Positions 29,268 through 39,771 are shown, counted from the stretch's first letter. The stretch is 45,348 nt of DNA from Gammaproteobacteria bacterium (GCA_021647705.1 JAKIUF010000036.1:1-45348); one strand, 5' to 3'. Notes: generated by a model from the sequence alone, not told the origin. Numbers and translations are program-made.

Positions 29268-29404
29268 ATGCGGGATATTACGGCTATGCAAGCCTAATTG
29301 AAAATGTGTCGGCCAAAATAGCGGTTAACCCGTACGCTGATCAACGTTTCAGTATCGACTTCCAATGCCACTCCCGGAGGCCGTCAAATGACAAAAATGT
29401 GAAT

Positions 29405-29662
29405 TTAAGGGCGAAATTGCCCTGTTTTCAGCGTATGCAGCAGATCTTGGGTAATGAAAACCCAACGCAAAGGCGCAGAGATGCGGAGAGCGCAAAAGAT
29501 GAGAGGATGACGAGCAAAGAATACCTCTTTGCGTTCTCTGCATCTCTGCGCCTTTGCGCCTTTGCGTTAGATTTTATGACACCGTGATTCGTGGCCGAGG
29601 AACGACCTGTTCCGCTGAATGTAAACCGTGATTTTATTCATTTGGATATTTTTAGCGCTTAG
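29405..29662 (+). repeat. palindromic dispersed repeat, copy D
   Basis: It lies in the 479-base gap between the DUF455 gene and the metzincin-like gene. It starts TTAAGGGCGAAATTGCCC, has the inner arms AACGCAAAGGCGCAGAG and a mirror ending GCGCCTTTGCGTT, and ends with TTTTTAGCGCTTAGTTC. The outer ends are near-complements, like terminal inverted repeats. An open frame through it (29087-29587) reads QRRRDAESAK and LRLCAFA and is not a gene. Confidence 0.85.
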
Positions 29663-29746
29663 TTCACGTTATATCTCGTAAATGCATATTATGAAAAAAT
29701 GCACCATCGACTTCACGCTACTTGCCGCCATTGCAACGACTTCTGT

Positions 29747-31987
29747 TTAACCCTGTGCCAGTACCTGCACGGTGTACTCTGCATGAGTGCTGCCTCCCAC
29801 GCCATCGGGAGCGCTAAATGAGATAACGTGTTCACCGGGAGTCAGGTTGTTGGCAATAAGATATTCCCCCCCTCCCAAATCACCATCAAGACTGGAGTTC
29901 CAGCGACAGTCATCTTCGTCAGCACAACCATCAGGCGAATAGGCGCAACCTGCCAGCTCCACGACTTCGCTCTGTTGCGTCTGTCCGTCCTGTGGCACGG
30001 GTGAGATCATCGCTTGCGCAGGCGTCCGGCTCACTGCAAACATTTCAGTTTCTGCCATGGTGGTACGCAACAGGGTGGAGGCCATCACTTGCAATTTGCA
30101 GTTTTTTCCGCTGGGCAGTTGATCAAGGTTCACTTTATACTCAGTCTCGCCCAGCGCCATAACCAGCGGACGCCAAGTTTCACCACCATCGTTTGTATAA
30201 CGAACAATAGAAGTCACTTGCTCGTCTTTGCCGCATTGTGTTGTCCATTTAAGGGGCACAGTACCTGATTGTGCTTCGCTGATATCAAATTTGAGTGCCT
30301 CAATATTGACTGTCGGTGCTTTTTTAGGGATGTCGATGATAGTCGGCCCATTTGCATGTCCGCATTTAAAGACTAATCTGGCAACCTCACTCAGCATGGG
30401 AATAGCTTCCGAATACCAAGTGTGGGAGTCATCATGACTCTGATGTGCCTCTTTCAGCACCAAACGTTTTGCCCACAACACACGACCCTGTCCATCCTGC
30501 AATTCAATAGAATGTTTGGTGGGCCCACCGTTACTGTTGCCACCCGGCCCCTCCATGGAAAACCCGCTTTGCAAATCTACATCACCGTTGCTGCTCACGC
30601 CAAAATCAAGATACAGATGCTCTTGCGAGTGACACAGGTTTTTTGCACACCTACTGGCTTCAACCGTTACCGGTGAGGGCTGATGATTAATGTCGCTAAT
30701 AAGCGCACGATACGTGCAGGGTGAGACCCAGGGGTTGCCGCAATAGCCCATAAAATCGTTACTGTTCGACGGGGTGTAAACTTTTCCGGTGGCGTAATCC
30801 ATTCCAAATTCGCCGATAGCTGCAGATTGAGGATGGGTATAATGTGGGTAACTCGGGTCCGGCCCACCGACATCACAACCGGGAGCATGACTGCGACCCA
30901 AAGCATGTCCCAGTTCTTGTGCCATTATGCTGCCATCACCGACAAAACTGGCTCCGACATTACCACCTCCACAACCACCATAGGTGGTAGGAATACCTTT
31001 TTTCATCAACGCATAATGATTCGCATCCTGACCCGAGGCATTGTACAGCGCACGCAACTGACGCCATAAGGCGCTCCACCCCTGGCCACAGCCACCACCA
31101 GCGGTGTTGGTCAGATCGCCCGCAAAGTGAATCACATCATAAGAAAGAAAATTGAAACGTGACATGGGCCATGTCTTGCGCAGATACACGCTGGTGGCAA
31201 TAAAGTCGCTCAGGGGAGGAGCTGTCTTTAAAATACCATTGCGATGATAATGCACGCCATGGGCACGAATGCGCACCACCGGTACACGGACAAAGGTCAG
31301 GAGACGACCCAGCCAGGGCGTATATTTCCATTGCCCGGCAACTAATACTTTACAGCGGCTATAAACCACTAATTTGCCGCGTGCATAAAAATCGGGGATA
31401 CGGAAATTTAATGTGTGGTTAGCATTGCCACGATCAATCGTCGCGGCACGTCGCCCGGCGGTGGAACCATTTAAGACAACAGCTTTTCTGTAGGGTTGGC
31501 CTGCAATATCGGTGCGTTTAAACCATACTTCACCCTGTACGGCACCAGCAGCCTGCCTCCATGGTTTGACGAGATTGGGGTAAACACGAATCACAAGATG
31601 TTTACGCTCGATTAACGGCACGGCATTATCTGTTTCATCATGGGAAGCAGGCCGACTATGTGAAGACGTGTAAAACTGGGTTGCCTGGGTTGCCTCCATT
31701 CCTTCGATATTAAAAATAAAAGTTGGCGTTAAAATAGTCGGCGGAATAATGTGAGAAAGAGCTTCGCTATCGACTGCATTATTTTCAATCGTTTCTGCTT
31801 TTGTGAGCGTACTGGGTGGCATATCCAGTGTGGCGGCCGCCTCTGTATCGAGAGGTTCCACTGCACCAGGAGGGACAATACCCAGAGCCACTCCCTCAAG
31901 ATTAAAAAATTCGGTCGTTCGCAGAAACTGCTTTTCAATCCCGACCTCAGGTTTGCAAGCAGGCTGACGCTCGATCTGCTTTTCCAT
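29747..31987 (-). CDS. large metzincin-like (zinc metalloprotease-fold) protein with altered HExxH
   Basis: With the ATG at 31987 (AGGGAGAA ribosome site; the frame opens at 32143) it is 746 residues. The central part has MAQELGHALGRSHAPGC near residue 363 and a Met-turn-like NDFMGYCGNPW about 50 residues later, the metzincin pattern HExxHxxGxxH. The first His is replaced by Gln (codon CAA). Other features are several Cys-Gly stretches (AGGGCGQGW, YGGCGGGN) and two C-terminal beta-sandwich domains; the last (WNSSLDGDLGGGEYLIANNL) resembles Ig-like or PKD-like adhesion modules. No signal peptide is visible, and the N-terminal 100 residues are low in structure. The substrate is unknown, and it may be inactive. 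Confidence 0.75.
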   Translation of the reverse strand: MEKQIERQPACKPEVGIEKQFLRTTEFFNLEGVALGIVPPGAVEPLDTEAAATLDMPPSTLTKAETIENNAVDSEALSHIIPPTILTPTFIFNIEGMEATQATQFYTSSHSRPASHDETDNAVPLIERKHLVIRVYPNLVKPWRQAAGAVQGEVWFKRTDIAGQPYRKAVVLNGSTAGRRAATIDRGNANHTLNFRIPDFYARGKLVVYSRCKVLVAGQWKYTPWLGRLLTFVRVPVVRIRAHGVHYHRNGILKTAPPLSDFIATSVYLRKTWPMSRFNFLSYDVIHFAGDLTNTAGGGCGQGWSALWRQLRALYNASGQDANHYALMKKGIPTTYGGCGGGNVGASFVGDGSIMAQELGHALGRSHAPGCDVGGPDPSYPHYTHPQSAAIGEFGMDYATGKVYTPSNSNDFMGYCGNPWVSPCTYRALISDINHQPSPVTVEASRCAKNLCHSQEHLYLDFGVSSNGDVDLQSGFSMEGPGGNSNGGPTKHSIELQDGQGRVLWAKRLVLKEAHQSHDDSHTWYSEAIPMLSEVARLVFKCGHANGPTIIDIPKKAPTVNIEALKFDISEAQSGTVPLKWTTQCGKDEQVTSIVRYTNDGGETWRPLVMALGETEYKVNLDQLPSGKNCKLQVMASTLLRTTMAETEMFAVSRTPAQAMISPVPQDGQTQQSEVVELAGCAYSPDGCADEDDCRWNSSLDGDLGGGEYLIANNLTPGEHVISFSAPDGVGGSTHAEYTVQVLAQG

Positions 31988-32419
31988 TATTGTTCTCCCT
32001 GCTATGCAGTAGGCATTGCAAAATTTCGACGAATTTAAGGCACAACATTCAGGTACCTTCTTAAATCCGCGAGTATCCTCACCACATAACACAGTCACTC
32101 GCGCGACCCGGCACAATCTACATCCACACTGCAAACACAACAAGCACTTGATTCCAATGTGGGAATATTCACCAAACGTTTTGATTCACACCTCACAAAT
32201 GACCTCGCAGCAAATTACTGGGGTATTAACGTCACACCAACACAGGTTTCTGAATGTTGTCCTTCGCCAGAATAACGATATTCACAACACTAAAAGCAGG
32301 CATTATCAAGTGAGCTGTGGGGAACTGAGCCTTCCAAGAAATTAAAGGCGCTCCAGTTTCAGACGCTACATTGCAGAGGCTTTATTCTTACTCCGTCATT
32401 TTCCGAGACCCCGGACACC
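31988..32419. other. 432-base divergent intergenic region
   Basis: It lies between the metzincin-like gene (minus) and the MltC-like gene (plus). Apart from the AGGGAGAA ribosome site next to 31987 I see no strong promoter, hairpin or repeat. A short open frame (32016-32345) has no start signal or recognisable content. Confidence 0.5.
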
Positions 32420-33610
32420 ATGTTTGTTCGACTGATCACATCACTGCTTATTCTTGCCTTGCTGCTAACTCCTGCATCAATCTCAGCCAATCATGCACCT
32501 AATGCAAATCATGGAAAATTAACCAGCAAAAATAAAAAACTGAATCCTGTTTACAAAAAACAAGGGGGGGAAATTCAGAACGCCTTCAAGCAATATCAAA
32601 AAAAAGCGGCGAAAGTCTGGGGAAAGGAAGCTGTCATGCCCAGCGCAAAACGTGATGTCACTTATCGAAATAATTTCAAAGAACGCAGCATTGTGGATTA
32701 CGATGAAGGCATGGTGAAAATTGAGCTGGCCCTGAAGCCCGGTATTGCAAAAAACTCAAAACACACACAGCGAAAGCTAATATCCGCCATCAAAAAAACC
32801 ATCAAACAAGGCCCCGACAATCGCTCTATTATTAAAATTGCCAAACGCCCCTCACCACCACGCAGCAAACAACCTGCGGTATTGGCTGGACTGGTGGCCA
32901 ATATTGACAACTCACCACTCAATGCTAAAAATCTGACGGAGTTTGCCAGAAAAATAGCCGTCGCCATGAAAGCCCGTAACCTCACGGGTAAAGATGGCAA
33001 ACAGCGCGTAGTCGTCAGTACACAATTTAGTCTAGTAGCAGACCACATCCGTGTTCGCGCACAAAAATTCAGCGAAAGCGTACACAGCTATGCCCATAAA
33101 CATAATATTCCCGCGCCACTCATTTTCGCGATTATTGAAACAGAAAGTGCTTTTAATCCCAGAGCAAAATCACCTGCCCCGGCTTTTGGTTTAATGCAAC
33201 TGGTACCCAAAAGCGGTGCGCGTGATGCTTATAAATTTATCTATTCAAAAGACAGGGTGGTCAAGGAAAAATATCTGTACGACCCGGATAACAATATAAA
33301 GTTAGGTACCGCTTATCTGCATTTGCTGTACTACAAACATTTCAAAAAAATCAAAGACCCTGAGGCCCGTACTCTGGCCACCATTGCTGCTTACAACGCT
33401 GGTGCAGACAGCGTAATCCGGTCTTTCACCGGTCGATACACCAAACGAAGCTATGCCAGTCGTTATTCATGGCGTCGCCACGCCTACAATAAAATCAACA
33501 AACTCAACGCCGATGAGCTTTACACACATTTTCGTGCTCATCTGCCCGCAAAGGAAACACGGGATTATCTCAAAAAAGTACGCCATCGTATGGAAAAATA
33601 TGAAATTTAA
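32420..33610 (+). CDS. lytic transglycosylase, MltC-like, without lipobox
   Basis: This 396-residue protein has a cleavable signal (MFVRLITSLLILALLLTPASISAN) with no Cys, unlike E. coli MltC, which is a lipoprotein. The N-terminal domain (VWGKEAVMPSAKRDVTYRNNF, then DYDEGMVKIEL) matches the MltC-specific DUF3393 domain. The C-terminal SLT domain has IIETESAFNPRAKSPAPAFGLMQL with the catalytic Glu near residue 240, and TIAAYNAGADSV. It cleaves peptidoglycan glycan strands. It is a soluble or loosely bound version of MltC. Confidence 0.88.
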   Translation: MFVRLITSLLILALLLTPASISANHAPNANHGKLTSKNKKLNPVYKKQGGEIQNAFKQYQKKAAKVWGKEAVMPSAKRDVTYRNNFKERSIVDYDEGMVKIELALKPGIAKNSKHTQRKLISAIKKTIKQGPDNRSIIKIAKRPSPPRSKQPAVLAGLVANIDNSPLNAKNLTEFARKIAVAMKARNLTGKDGKQRVVVSTQFSLVADHIRVRAQKFSESVHSYAHKHNIPAPLIFAIIETESAFNPRAKSPAPAFGLMQLVPKSGARDAYKFIYSKDRVVKEKYLYDPDNNIKLGTAYLHLLYYKHFKKIKDPEARTLATIAAYNAGADSVIRSFTGRYTKRSYASRYSWRRHAYNKINKLNADELYTHFRAHLPAKETRDYLKKVRHRMEKYEI

Positions 33611-33754
33611 TTCCAGAGCATAATCAGAATATGGAAAGCCCCTCCACCTGACGTTCCCTTTCAAAAGAGCAGGCGTGAAAATACCGTTTAAGTTTTCAAC
33701 CCACCCTGCCGACATCAAAATCATCTAATTATCAGGTAGTTGGCAATATTGCTC

Positions 33755-33783
33755 TTGATACATGGCGATGTATCTAATAGCAT
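33755..33783 (+). promoter_or_regulatory. candidate sigma70 promoter of the 640-residue unknown gene
   Basis: TTGATA (33755-33760), 17 bases, then TAGCAT (33778-33783). The hexamers match 5/6 and 4/6. A small palindrome GATACAT-GGCG-ATGTATC overlaps the spacer. The gene starts 43 bases downstream. Confidence 0.4.
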
Positions 33784-33825
33784 CCCATAAAAACCACTTA
33801 TTTAACATCCAACAAGAGACTCTCC

Positions 33826-35748
33826 ATGAACAGTTCACGTTTATTCCAAGGTGCAGCAATAGCGGCATCACTAGCACTTGCTGCCTACATCACTGTCGTG
33901 TACGTACTGGAGGGAGAGGAAGATAACAAAACTGTCACCGCATCCTCCGGTAACGCAGCAAGCCACAATGTCACGCGCGATATTTTAAGCTACGTCCCTG
34001 CTGATACAATCTATTTTTTCGGTGGACTTGAACCCGCTTCACTGAGAGATATGATAACAATCATCGAGCCTCAATGGGGGTTTATGCAGCCCGAAGACTT
34101 TAAAAAAACACTCGACCAACAATTGCCCAATAACAAAAATATGCCGCCGGCAATGGGGATGTTAACCGGATTATTCATTGAGTATGTGACTGCGTTTAAA
34201 GATCTGGAAACAGTACAAAACACGTTGGGGCTCACCGATGAACTGGACGCCGTACTTTATTCCGTCGGCACCATACCGGTAATGCGTATCAAACTGGCTG
34301 ACACAAATGCGTTTAATGCCTTTATTAACAGTGCCGAAGCAATGACACAGGTAACATCGGTGCAGGGATCACACGGTGAACTTTCCTTTAAAACATACCG
34401 TTTCTCTACATCTGAAAACGGTCATCAGAACGCTATTGACGCCAAACTCGTCATTAGCGTAAACAACGACTACGCCTTAATCACCTTGTTAACATCATTA
34501 GAAGACCAAGCAACCCGTGACGTAATACTGGGTGTAAAAAAACCGGCAAACTCCCTGGCTGATACGACACTGTTAACAGATCTCACATCCAGACATAATT
34601 TCCACCCCGCTTATCTTGGCTACATCAATCATGAAGAAATCGTGAAGGGTTTGACTACCCCGGATGGCAACAAATTTGGCCACATGCTGGAGGCATTGCT
34701 CAACACCGTCAGCGCACAAGAAATGCCGGAGCCAATACCTGAGCAAGCTGATGGAGATGTCGAACAAACATCCTCCGCACACAATAAACCCGTGACAGAA
34801 AACCCACTGGCCCCCGTACAAACAACCGCGTGTCGTACCGAGCTTCTGACAATCACTCAAACATGGCCACGCACCGTCTTTGGTTACACGCAACTCGACC
34901 TGAAGAAAAAACCCATAAAAATGGCCGCACGCATGGTGGTTGAAAATACCGATGCCGCATTTATGCAGCAATTACAACAACTACGCGGCTTCATTCCAGC
35001 ACATGTCCACAAAATCGACAGCAGACCTGCCCTGGGTTTTGGCTTTGGCTTTAACATCGACGAACTGACGCCAGTAGTCAGCCAGATGTTCACAGAATTC
35101 ACACAAAAGGATTATCAATGCCAGCTTCTGGCAGAAATGAAGCAAAGCCTTGTTGATTCCAACCCGGTGCTCGCACTGGGCATGATGGCGGGCATGGCAG
35201 CGGGCGTGCAAGGCATTTCGGCCACCGTACTGGATATCGATGCCTCCATGAACCTGGAGCAAAAAGGTGCGATGCCCGATGTTCACAGTCTTGATGCGAT
35301 TATCACTCTCTCCGCAAAAGAGCCGCAGCGTCTGCTCCTGATGGTGGCCAATTTCCAGCAAGGCATGCCACCCATTCAGCTCCCCGATGATGGCACACCC
35401 ATCGACTTTCCCATTCCCCTGCCAACATCTGATCTCGGCAGCATTAAACTGGCATTAAAGGGAAACCATATTGTGGCTTACATCGGGGACAAAGCGGAAA
35501 AAATCGCGCAAAAAATGGCAAACGATCCTCTCGCGGCGACGGGCATGTTTGCACTTAATATGGACTTTGGGAAATACATGAAACTTGTCAATAGTCTTGT
35601 GCAAACCCTTGATACTACAGACGGGAAAATATCCGAGCAGGACAAGGTCATGCTGGAAGGGATGGCAGAAATGGATATGCAGTTCGTCGAATCTTTTGAC
35701 ATTACTCCGCAAGGCATCGTCATCGATATAACAATGACAATGCACTGA
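33826..35748 (+). CDS. membrane-anchored protein of unknown function
   Basis: This 640-residue protein has a single N-terminal hydrophobic segment (residues about 8-28, LFQGAAIAASLALAAYITVVYVL) with the bulk outside the cytoplasm. I do not recognise the family. The visible segments YVPADTIYFFGGLEPAS and FKDLETVQNTLGLTDELDAVLYSVGTIPVMRIKL, and a later NMDFGKYMKLVNSL, suggest a repeated alpha/beta layout like that of DUF3352-type proteins, but this is only a resemblance. A Pro-rich insert (PEPIPEQADGDVEQ) at about residues 302-330 may be a linker between two halves. It has its own promoter and is convergent with tex. Confidence 0.75.
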   Translation: MNSSRLFQGAAIAASLALAAYITVVYVLEGEEDNKTVTASSGNAASHNVTRDILSYVPADTIYFFGGLEPASLRDMITIIEPQWGFMQPEDFKKTLDQQLPNNKNMPPAMGMLTGLFIEYVTAFKDLETVQNTLGLTDELDAVLYSVGTIPVMRIKLADTNAFNAFINSAEAMTQVTSVQGSHGELSFKTYRFSTSENGHQNAIDAKLVISVNNDYALITLLTSLEDQATRDVILGVKKPANSLADTTLLTDLTSRHNFHPAYLGYINHEEIVKGLTTPDGNKFGHMLEALLNTVSAQEMPEPIPEQADGDVEQTSSAHNKPVTENPLAPVQTTACRTELLTITQTWPRTVFGYTQLDLKKKPIKMAARMVVENTDAAFMQQLQQLRGFIPAHVHKIDSRPALGFGFGFNIDELTPVVSQMFTEFTQKDYQCQLLAEMKQSLVDSNPVLALGMMAGMAAGVQGISATVLDIDASMNLEQKGAMPDVHSLDAIITLSAKEPQRLLLMVANFQQGMPPIQLPDDGTPIDFPIPLPTSDLGSIKLALKGNHIVAYIGDKAEKIAQKMANDPLAATGMFALNMDFGKYMKLVNSLVQTLDTTDGKISEQDKVMLEGMAEMDMQFVESFDITPQGIVIDITMTMH

Positions 35749-35824
35749 TAAACGACAGCCCCGGACAAGCATTCCAGTGTATAAGGAAATTATGTTTCGT
35801 GGTGTTAGTAAATGGCGTGTTATG

Positions 35825-35891
35825 AACGCAGAGGTCGCAGAGACGCAGAGAAAAACACTGGAAAACTCTGCGTCTCTGCGACCTCTGCGTT
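35825..35891. repeat. perfect 26-bp palindrome (minimal or related repeat)
   Basis: Arm 35825-35850 (AACGCAGAGGTCGCAGAGAC plus six bases) and its exact complement 35866-35891 are separated by a 15-base loop. It resembles the core of copies A-F (AACGCA...GACGCAGAG) but is built on GCAGAG units and lacks their flanks. It lies between the convergent unknown gene and tex, and could end transcription from both sides. Confidence 0.85.
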
Positions 35892-36012
35892 AAATACCCG
35901 GTAATCTTTAAAAGCGGCGTGTTTTAACGCTTAATGCCGTTCTCACTGTCTTCACCCCACTGGTTATACCAATGAATAATGAGTACACCCTGCACCTTCT
36001 CTCTGCCAACCA

Positions 36013-38358
36013 TTAACCCTGTTTCAGTTTTGCAAAAGCATCTGCCATGGCACTATTGGTTTGTTTGCCATTGCCTTTGTTCACGGCCTGCTTTGATGAC
36101 TGGGCGGATTTTTGCCGATTTGCGGTTCTGGCTTTCCCTGCTCCGGGTCGATCACGCTGTATATCCTGCGGTTTATCGCGTGCATCGTCTGTCAATCGCA
36201 TGCTGAGTCCAATACGTTTGCGCGGCAGATCTACTTCCATCACTTTGACTTTGACCACCTGCCCGGCCTTCACCACCTCACGCGGATCTTTCACAAATTT
36301 ATCCGCCAGCGCAGAGACATGCACCAAACCATCCTGATGCACACCGATATCCACAAACGCGCCGAAGTTGGTGACGTTGGTCACCACACCTTCCAACATC
36401 ATGCCCGGTTCAAGATCAGACAGTTTTTCGACACCGTCTTTAAAGGTGGCCGTTTTGAATTCGGGACGTGGGTCACGACCGGGTTTTTCCAGTTCACCAA
36501 AGATGTCACGCACGGTAGGCTCACCAAAATTTTCATCCACAAAATCATTGGCGGCCAGTCCTTTTAAAAAAAATTTATCACCGATAATGTCAGTGATCTT
36601 ACGCCCACTTTGTTGAATAATTTTTTCCACCAGCGGATAAGCTTCGGGATGCACGGAAGAAGCATCCAGCGGGTTATCACCTTCACGAATACGCAAAAAG
36701 CCTGCCGCCTGTTCAAAGGCTTTTGGCCCAAGGCGGGCCACCTTCAATAATTGTTTTCGGTTCTTGAATGCGCCACTGGCCTCACGATGCAAGACAATAT
36801 TGGTCGCCAGCGTTTCCGACAGCCCGGCGACACGCGCCAGTAATGGCGCAGAAGCGGTGTTGATTTCCACACCCACAGCATTCACGCAATCTTCCACCAC
36901 CGCTTCCAGTTTTTTTGCCAGTCGCGTCTGATTCACATCATGCTGATACTGACCGACGCCAATGGCTTTGGGGTCGATTTTCACCAGTTCCGCCAGCGGG
37001 TCTTGCAGGCGACGGGCAATGGACACCGCGCCGCGATACGTCACATCCAGCTCGGGAAACTCTCGTGCTGCCAGTTCGGAGGCTGAATACACCGAAGCAC
37101 CCGCCTCACTCACCATTAAACTGGTGAGGCGCAGCGAACTGTGTTTTTTCATCAGCTCCTGTACCAGCTTGTCGGTTTCCCGCGAAGCAGTACCATTACC
37201 AATGCTGACGAGATCGACGCCATGTTTTTCCGCCAGCTTGCCCAACACGGCCAGCGATTGATCCCACTGGTTTTTCGGTGCGTGAGGAAATATTGTGGTG
37301 TACTCCAGCAGTTTACCGGTGGCATCCACCACCACCACTTTGACGCCCGTGCGCAGCCCCGGATCCAGTCCCATGGTGCGACGCTGTCCGGCGGGCGCGG
37401 CCAGCAACAGATCACGCATATTTTCGCCGAACACACGAATGGCTTCCTCTTCCGCCGATTCGCGCAGACGCAGATTGAGTTCGGATTCAATCTGCATGCT
37501 AATCTTGATGCGCCAGGCCCAGCGAGCACACTCTCCCAACCACTGATCTGCCGCACGGGCTTCATCACGCAGCTCAAAATGTGCTGCCACCATGGATTCA
37601 CAAATCCCCCTGTCCAGCGGTGACGCCAGATCATCCTGCCCCGGCACCACGATTTTCAGGCGCAGCACACTTTCACTGCGTCCCCGATACAAAGCCAAAG
37701 CCCGGTGCGACGGCACTTTTTTCACCGCCTCGGAGAATTCAAAATAATCCGCAAACTTGCTGCCGTTTTGCTCCTCGCCCTTCACCACATCGGAGGTCAT
37801 CAGGCCGTTTTCCCACACGTAATCACGCAGCCTGCCCACCAGATCCGCCTCTTCCGCAGCACGCTCCATGAAAATCTGCCGGGCTCCGTCGAGCACTGCG
37901 GCAGCATCGGCAAAGCCCGCCTCTTCGTTAAGGTACTCGGCAGCCAGCACCTGTGGATCAATACCATGATCCGCCAGAATCGCATCCAGCAGCGGCTCAA
38001 TACCGGCCTCACGGGCAATCTGCGCCTTGGTACGGCGCTTTTGTTTGTACGGTGCATACAGGTCTTCGAGACGGGTCTTGGTATCCGCACCATTAATCGC
38101 CACAGTCAGCGCCTCAGTCAGCTTGCCCTGTTCCTCGATACTCTTCAGCACCGCAGCACGGCGATCTTCCAGCTCCCGTAAATACGTTAGCCGGTCTTCA
38201 AGATTACGCAGCTGGGTATCGTCCAACCCACCGGTCACCTCTTTGCGATAACGAGAAATAAACGGCACCGTAGCCCCCTCATCCAGCAATTTAATGGCAG
38301 ACTCAACCTGAATCAGGCGAACATCCAGCTCATCAGCAATACGTGACTCAATATTCAT
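36013..38358 (-). CDS. tex: Tex-family transcription accessory / RNA-binding protein
   Basis: This 781-residue protein has the Tex architecture: N-terminal helical domain ([28 protein letters not shown]), YqgF-like RNase H fold ([20 protein letters not shown]), helix-hairpin-helix region ([18 protein letters not shown]) and a C-terminal S1 domain ([20 protein letters not shown], about residues 650-720). A basic tail rich in Lys, Gln and Asn ends the protein. Tex influences transcription and RNA handling, and is linked to toxin expression in pathogens. It is divergent from the modA-like gene by 16 bases, so the two probably share promoter DNA. Confidence 0.96.
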   Translation of the reverse strand: MNIESRIADELDVRLIQVESAIKLLDEGATVPFISRYRKEVTGGLDDTQLRNLEDRLTYLRELEDRRAAVLKSIEEQGKLTEALTVAINGADTKTRLEDLYAPYKQKRRTKAQIAREAGIEPLLDAILADHGIDPQVLAAEYLNEEAGFADAAAVLDGARQIFMERAAEEADLVGRLRDYVWENGLMTSDVVKGEEQNGSKFADYFEFSEAVKKVPSHRALALYRGRSESVLRLKIVVPGQDDLASPLDRGICESMVAAHFELRDEARAADQWLGECARWAWRIKISMQIESELNLRLRESAEEEAIRVFGENMRDLLLAAPAGQRRTMGLDPGLRTGVKVVVVDATGKLLEYTTIFPHAPKNQWDQSLAVLGKLAEKHGVDLVSIGNGTASRETDKLVQELMKKHSSLRLTSLMVSEAGASVYSASELAAREFPELDVTYRGAVSIARRLQDPLAELVKIDPKAIGVGQYQHDVNQTRLAKKLEAVVEDCVNAVGVEINTASAPLLARVAGLSETLATNIVLHREASGAFKNRKQLLKVARLGPKAFEQAAGFLRIREGDNPLDASSVHPEAYPLVEKIIQQSGRKITDIIGDKFFLKGLAANDFVDENFGEPTVRDIFGELEKPGRDPRPEFKTATFKDGVEKLSDLEPGMMLEGVVTNVTNFGAFVDIGVHQDGLVHVSALADKFVKDPREVVKAGQVVKVKVMEVDLPRKRIGLSMRLTDDARDKPQDIQRDRPGAGKARTANRQKSAQSSKQAVNKGNGKQTNSAMADAFAKLKQG

Positions 38359-38374
38359 GAATACCTTGTAATAT

Positions 38375-39259
38375 TTGGAAATGGAAAATCAATTGAATTG
38401 TCAATCAGGCAACAACAAAGAACGCGCAGTGTACCAAACCCGCAACCGCGCAACAGTCTTGAAATTCCGGCCAAGACATGATTCATCGCGCCCTGTCGGC
38501 AACAACAGATGGGCACGCATTATTCAGTGGAGCATCACGTTCATCCTGCTCTGTGGCTTTTCGCCAATCCAGGCGACTGACCTGCATATCGCTGTTGCCA
38601 CTAATTTCAACCGCACTGCCACAGCGCTTGTCCAGCGTTTTGAACAACAAAGTGACTACACCGTGCGCCTGGTTTTCGGCTCCACCGGCAAACATTACGC
38701 ACAAATCACCCATGGCGCACCCTTCGAGCTGTTTTTTGCCGCTGATGAACGCCGCCCCGCATTACTGGAAAAAAATGGCCTCGCCGTGCCCGGCACACGT
38801 TTCACCTATGCACAGGGACGACTGGTATTGTGGAGCCCCGATGCCGACCGGATCGATGCCAAAGGTGATGTGCTGGCCACCGGCAATTTCCGCAAGCTCG
38901 CCATTGCCAACCCCAAACTGGCCCCCTATGGTCTCGCTGCCCGTGAAATTTTACAGGCGCGCGGGCTGTGGAAAAAATTACAACCTCGTCTGGTGCGTGG
39001 TGAAAACATTGGACAAGCTTATCAATTTGTCAGAACCGGCAATGCGCAACTGGGGTTCATTGCTGCTGCGCAGATTATTACCGATGGCAATCTGCCCAAT
39101 ACCGGCTCTTACTGGGTTCCACCACAATCCTTATATACTCCCGTTATCCAACAGGCCGTATTAATCAAAGACACACCGGCAGCACGGGCCTTTACCCAGT
39201 TTGTTAAAAGTAATGCAGCACGCAACATTATCCAACAACATGGCTATGACACGCCTTAA
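38375..39259 (+). CDS. modA: molybdate-type ABC transporter substrate-binding protein
   Basis: The 230 C-terminal residues match periplasmic molybdate/tungstate-binding proteins: [53 protein letters not shown] (oxyanion site Ser/Thr region) and [21 protein letters not shown] hydrophobic export segment ([20 protein letters not shown]) precedes it but lies about 50 residues in. The start is uncertain (TTG 38375, ATG 38381, or a GTG or TTG further in). No modB or modC follows: the next gene is 512 bases away and unrelated. The partners must lie elsewhere. Confidence 0.85.
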   Translation: MEMENQLNCQSGNNKERAVYQTRNRATVLKFRPRHDSSRPVGNNRWARIIQWSITFILLCGFSPIQATDLHIAVATNFNRTATALVQRFEQQSDYTVRLVFGSTGKHYAQITHGAPFELFFAADERRPALLEKNGLAVPGTRFTYAQGRLVLWSPDADRIDAKGDVLATGNFRKLAIANPKLAPYGLAAREILQARGLWKKLQPRLVRGENIGQAYQFVRTGNAQLGFIAAAQIITDGNLPNTGSYWVPPQSLYTPVIQQAVLIKDTPAARAFTQFVKSNAARNIIQQHGYDTP

Positions 39260-39267
39260 AATATGAA

Positions 39268-39541
39268 TTAAGCGCTAAAAACATTCAGCGAAATAGAACC
39301 ATTGGTTTACCCTCAGTGGAACAGACTGCTCCTCGACCACGAGTCACATCATCATAAAAACCCAACGCAAAGACGCAGAGCGCGCAAAGGGTTATGAGAA
39401 TAACGGGCAAAAGCGATAAAAAAACCTCAAATGCTAATGCTGTGGAACTCTGCATTCTTTGCGTCTTCGCGCCTTTGCGTTAGATTTTCACTTTTCAAGC
39501 CCAACCAGCATACGCATGAAAACAGGATGATTTAGCCCTCA
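39268..39541 (-). repeat. palindromic dispersed repeat, copy E (most complete)
   Basis: It spans about 274 bases of the 512-base gap 39260-39771. Left end TTAAGCGCTAAAAACATTC, then GGTTTACCCTCAGTGGAACAG, the inner arm AACGCAAAGACGCAGAG, a T/A-rich centre, the mirror arm CTTCGCGCCTTTGCGTT, AGCATACGCATGAAAACAGG and the right end TTTAGCCCTCAA. Its reverse complement aligns with copy A over its whole length. The rest of the gap (39542-39771) shows only a weak promoter-like TTGACC stretch. Confidence 0.88.
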
Positions 39542-39771
39542 ATACACCTTGAATGTGTGCAACCGAAATCCATTAACTGTCTATTTTCTGTTAATCGGTG
39601 GATTGTTTTCAATAAATGGAAAAACAGGTTTTTACACAAATTAACGGGATGCGAGAAACTGAGGGCATAACTGTTCATTTAGTTTTAATGCGGTGCCCCT
39701 GAACGATTGACCTGTGACAGAAATATAGAGTAGCCTGCTTTTGATAATACTGCTGTAAAAAGGAGAACAGC

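Noticed and set aside
29087-29587. 166-codon open frame through repeat copy D
   Set aside because: Its second half translates the palindromic repeat (QRRRDAESAK, LRLCAFALDF), a well-known type of false protein, and its first half is antisense to the DUF455 gene.
32016-32345. 109-codon open frame upstream of the MltC-like gene
   Set aside because: No ribosome site, no family character, and it overlaps the start region of the divergent gene.
38375-39771. search for modB and modC after modA
   Set aside because: The 512 bases that follow contain only a repeat copy and spacer DNA, and the next gene encodes a FIST protein.
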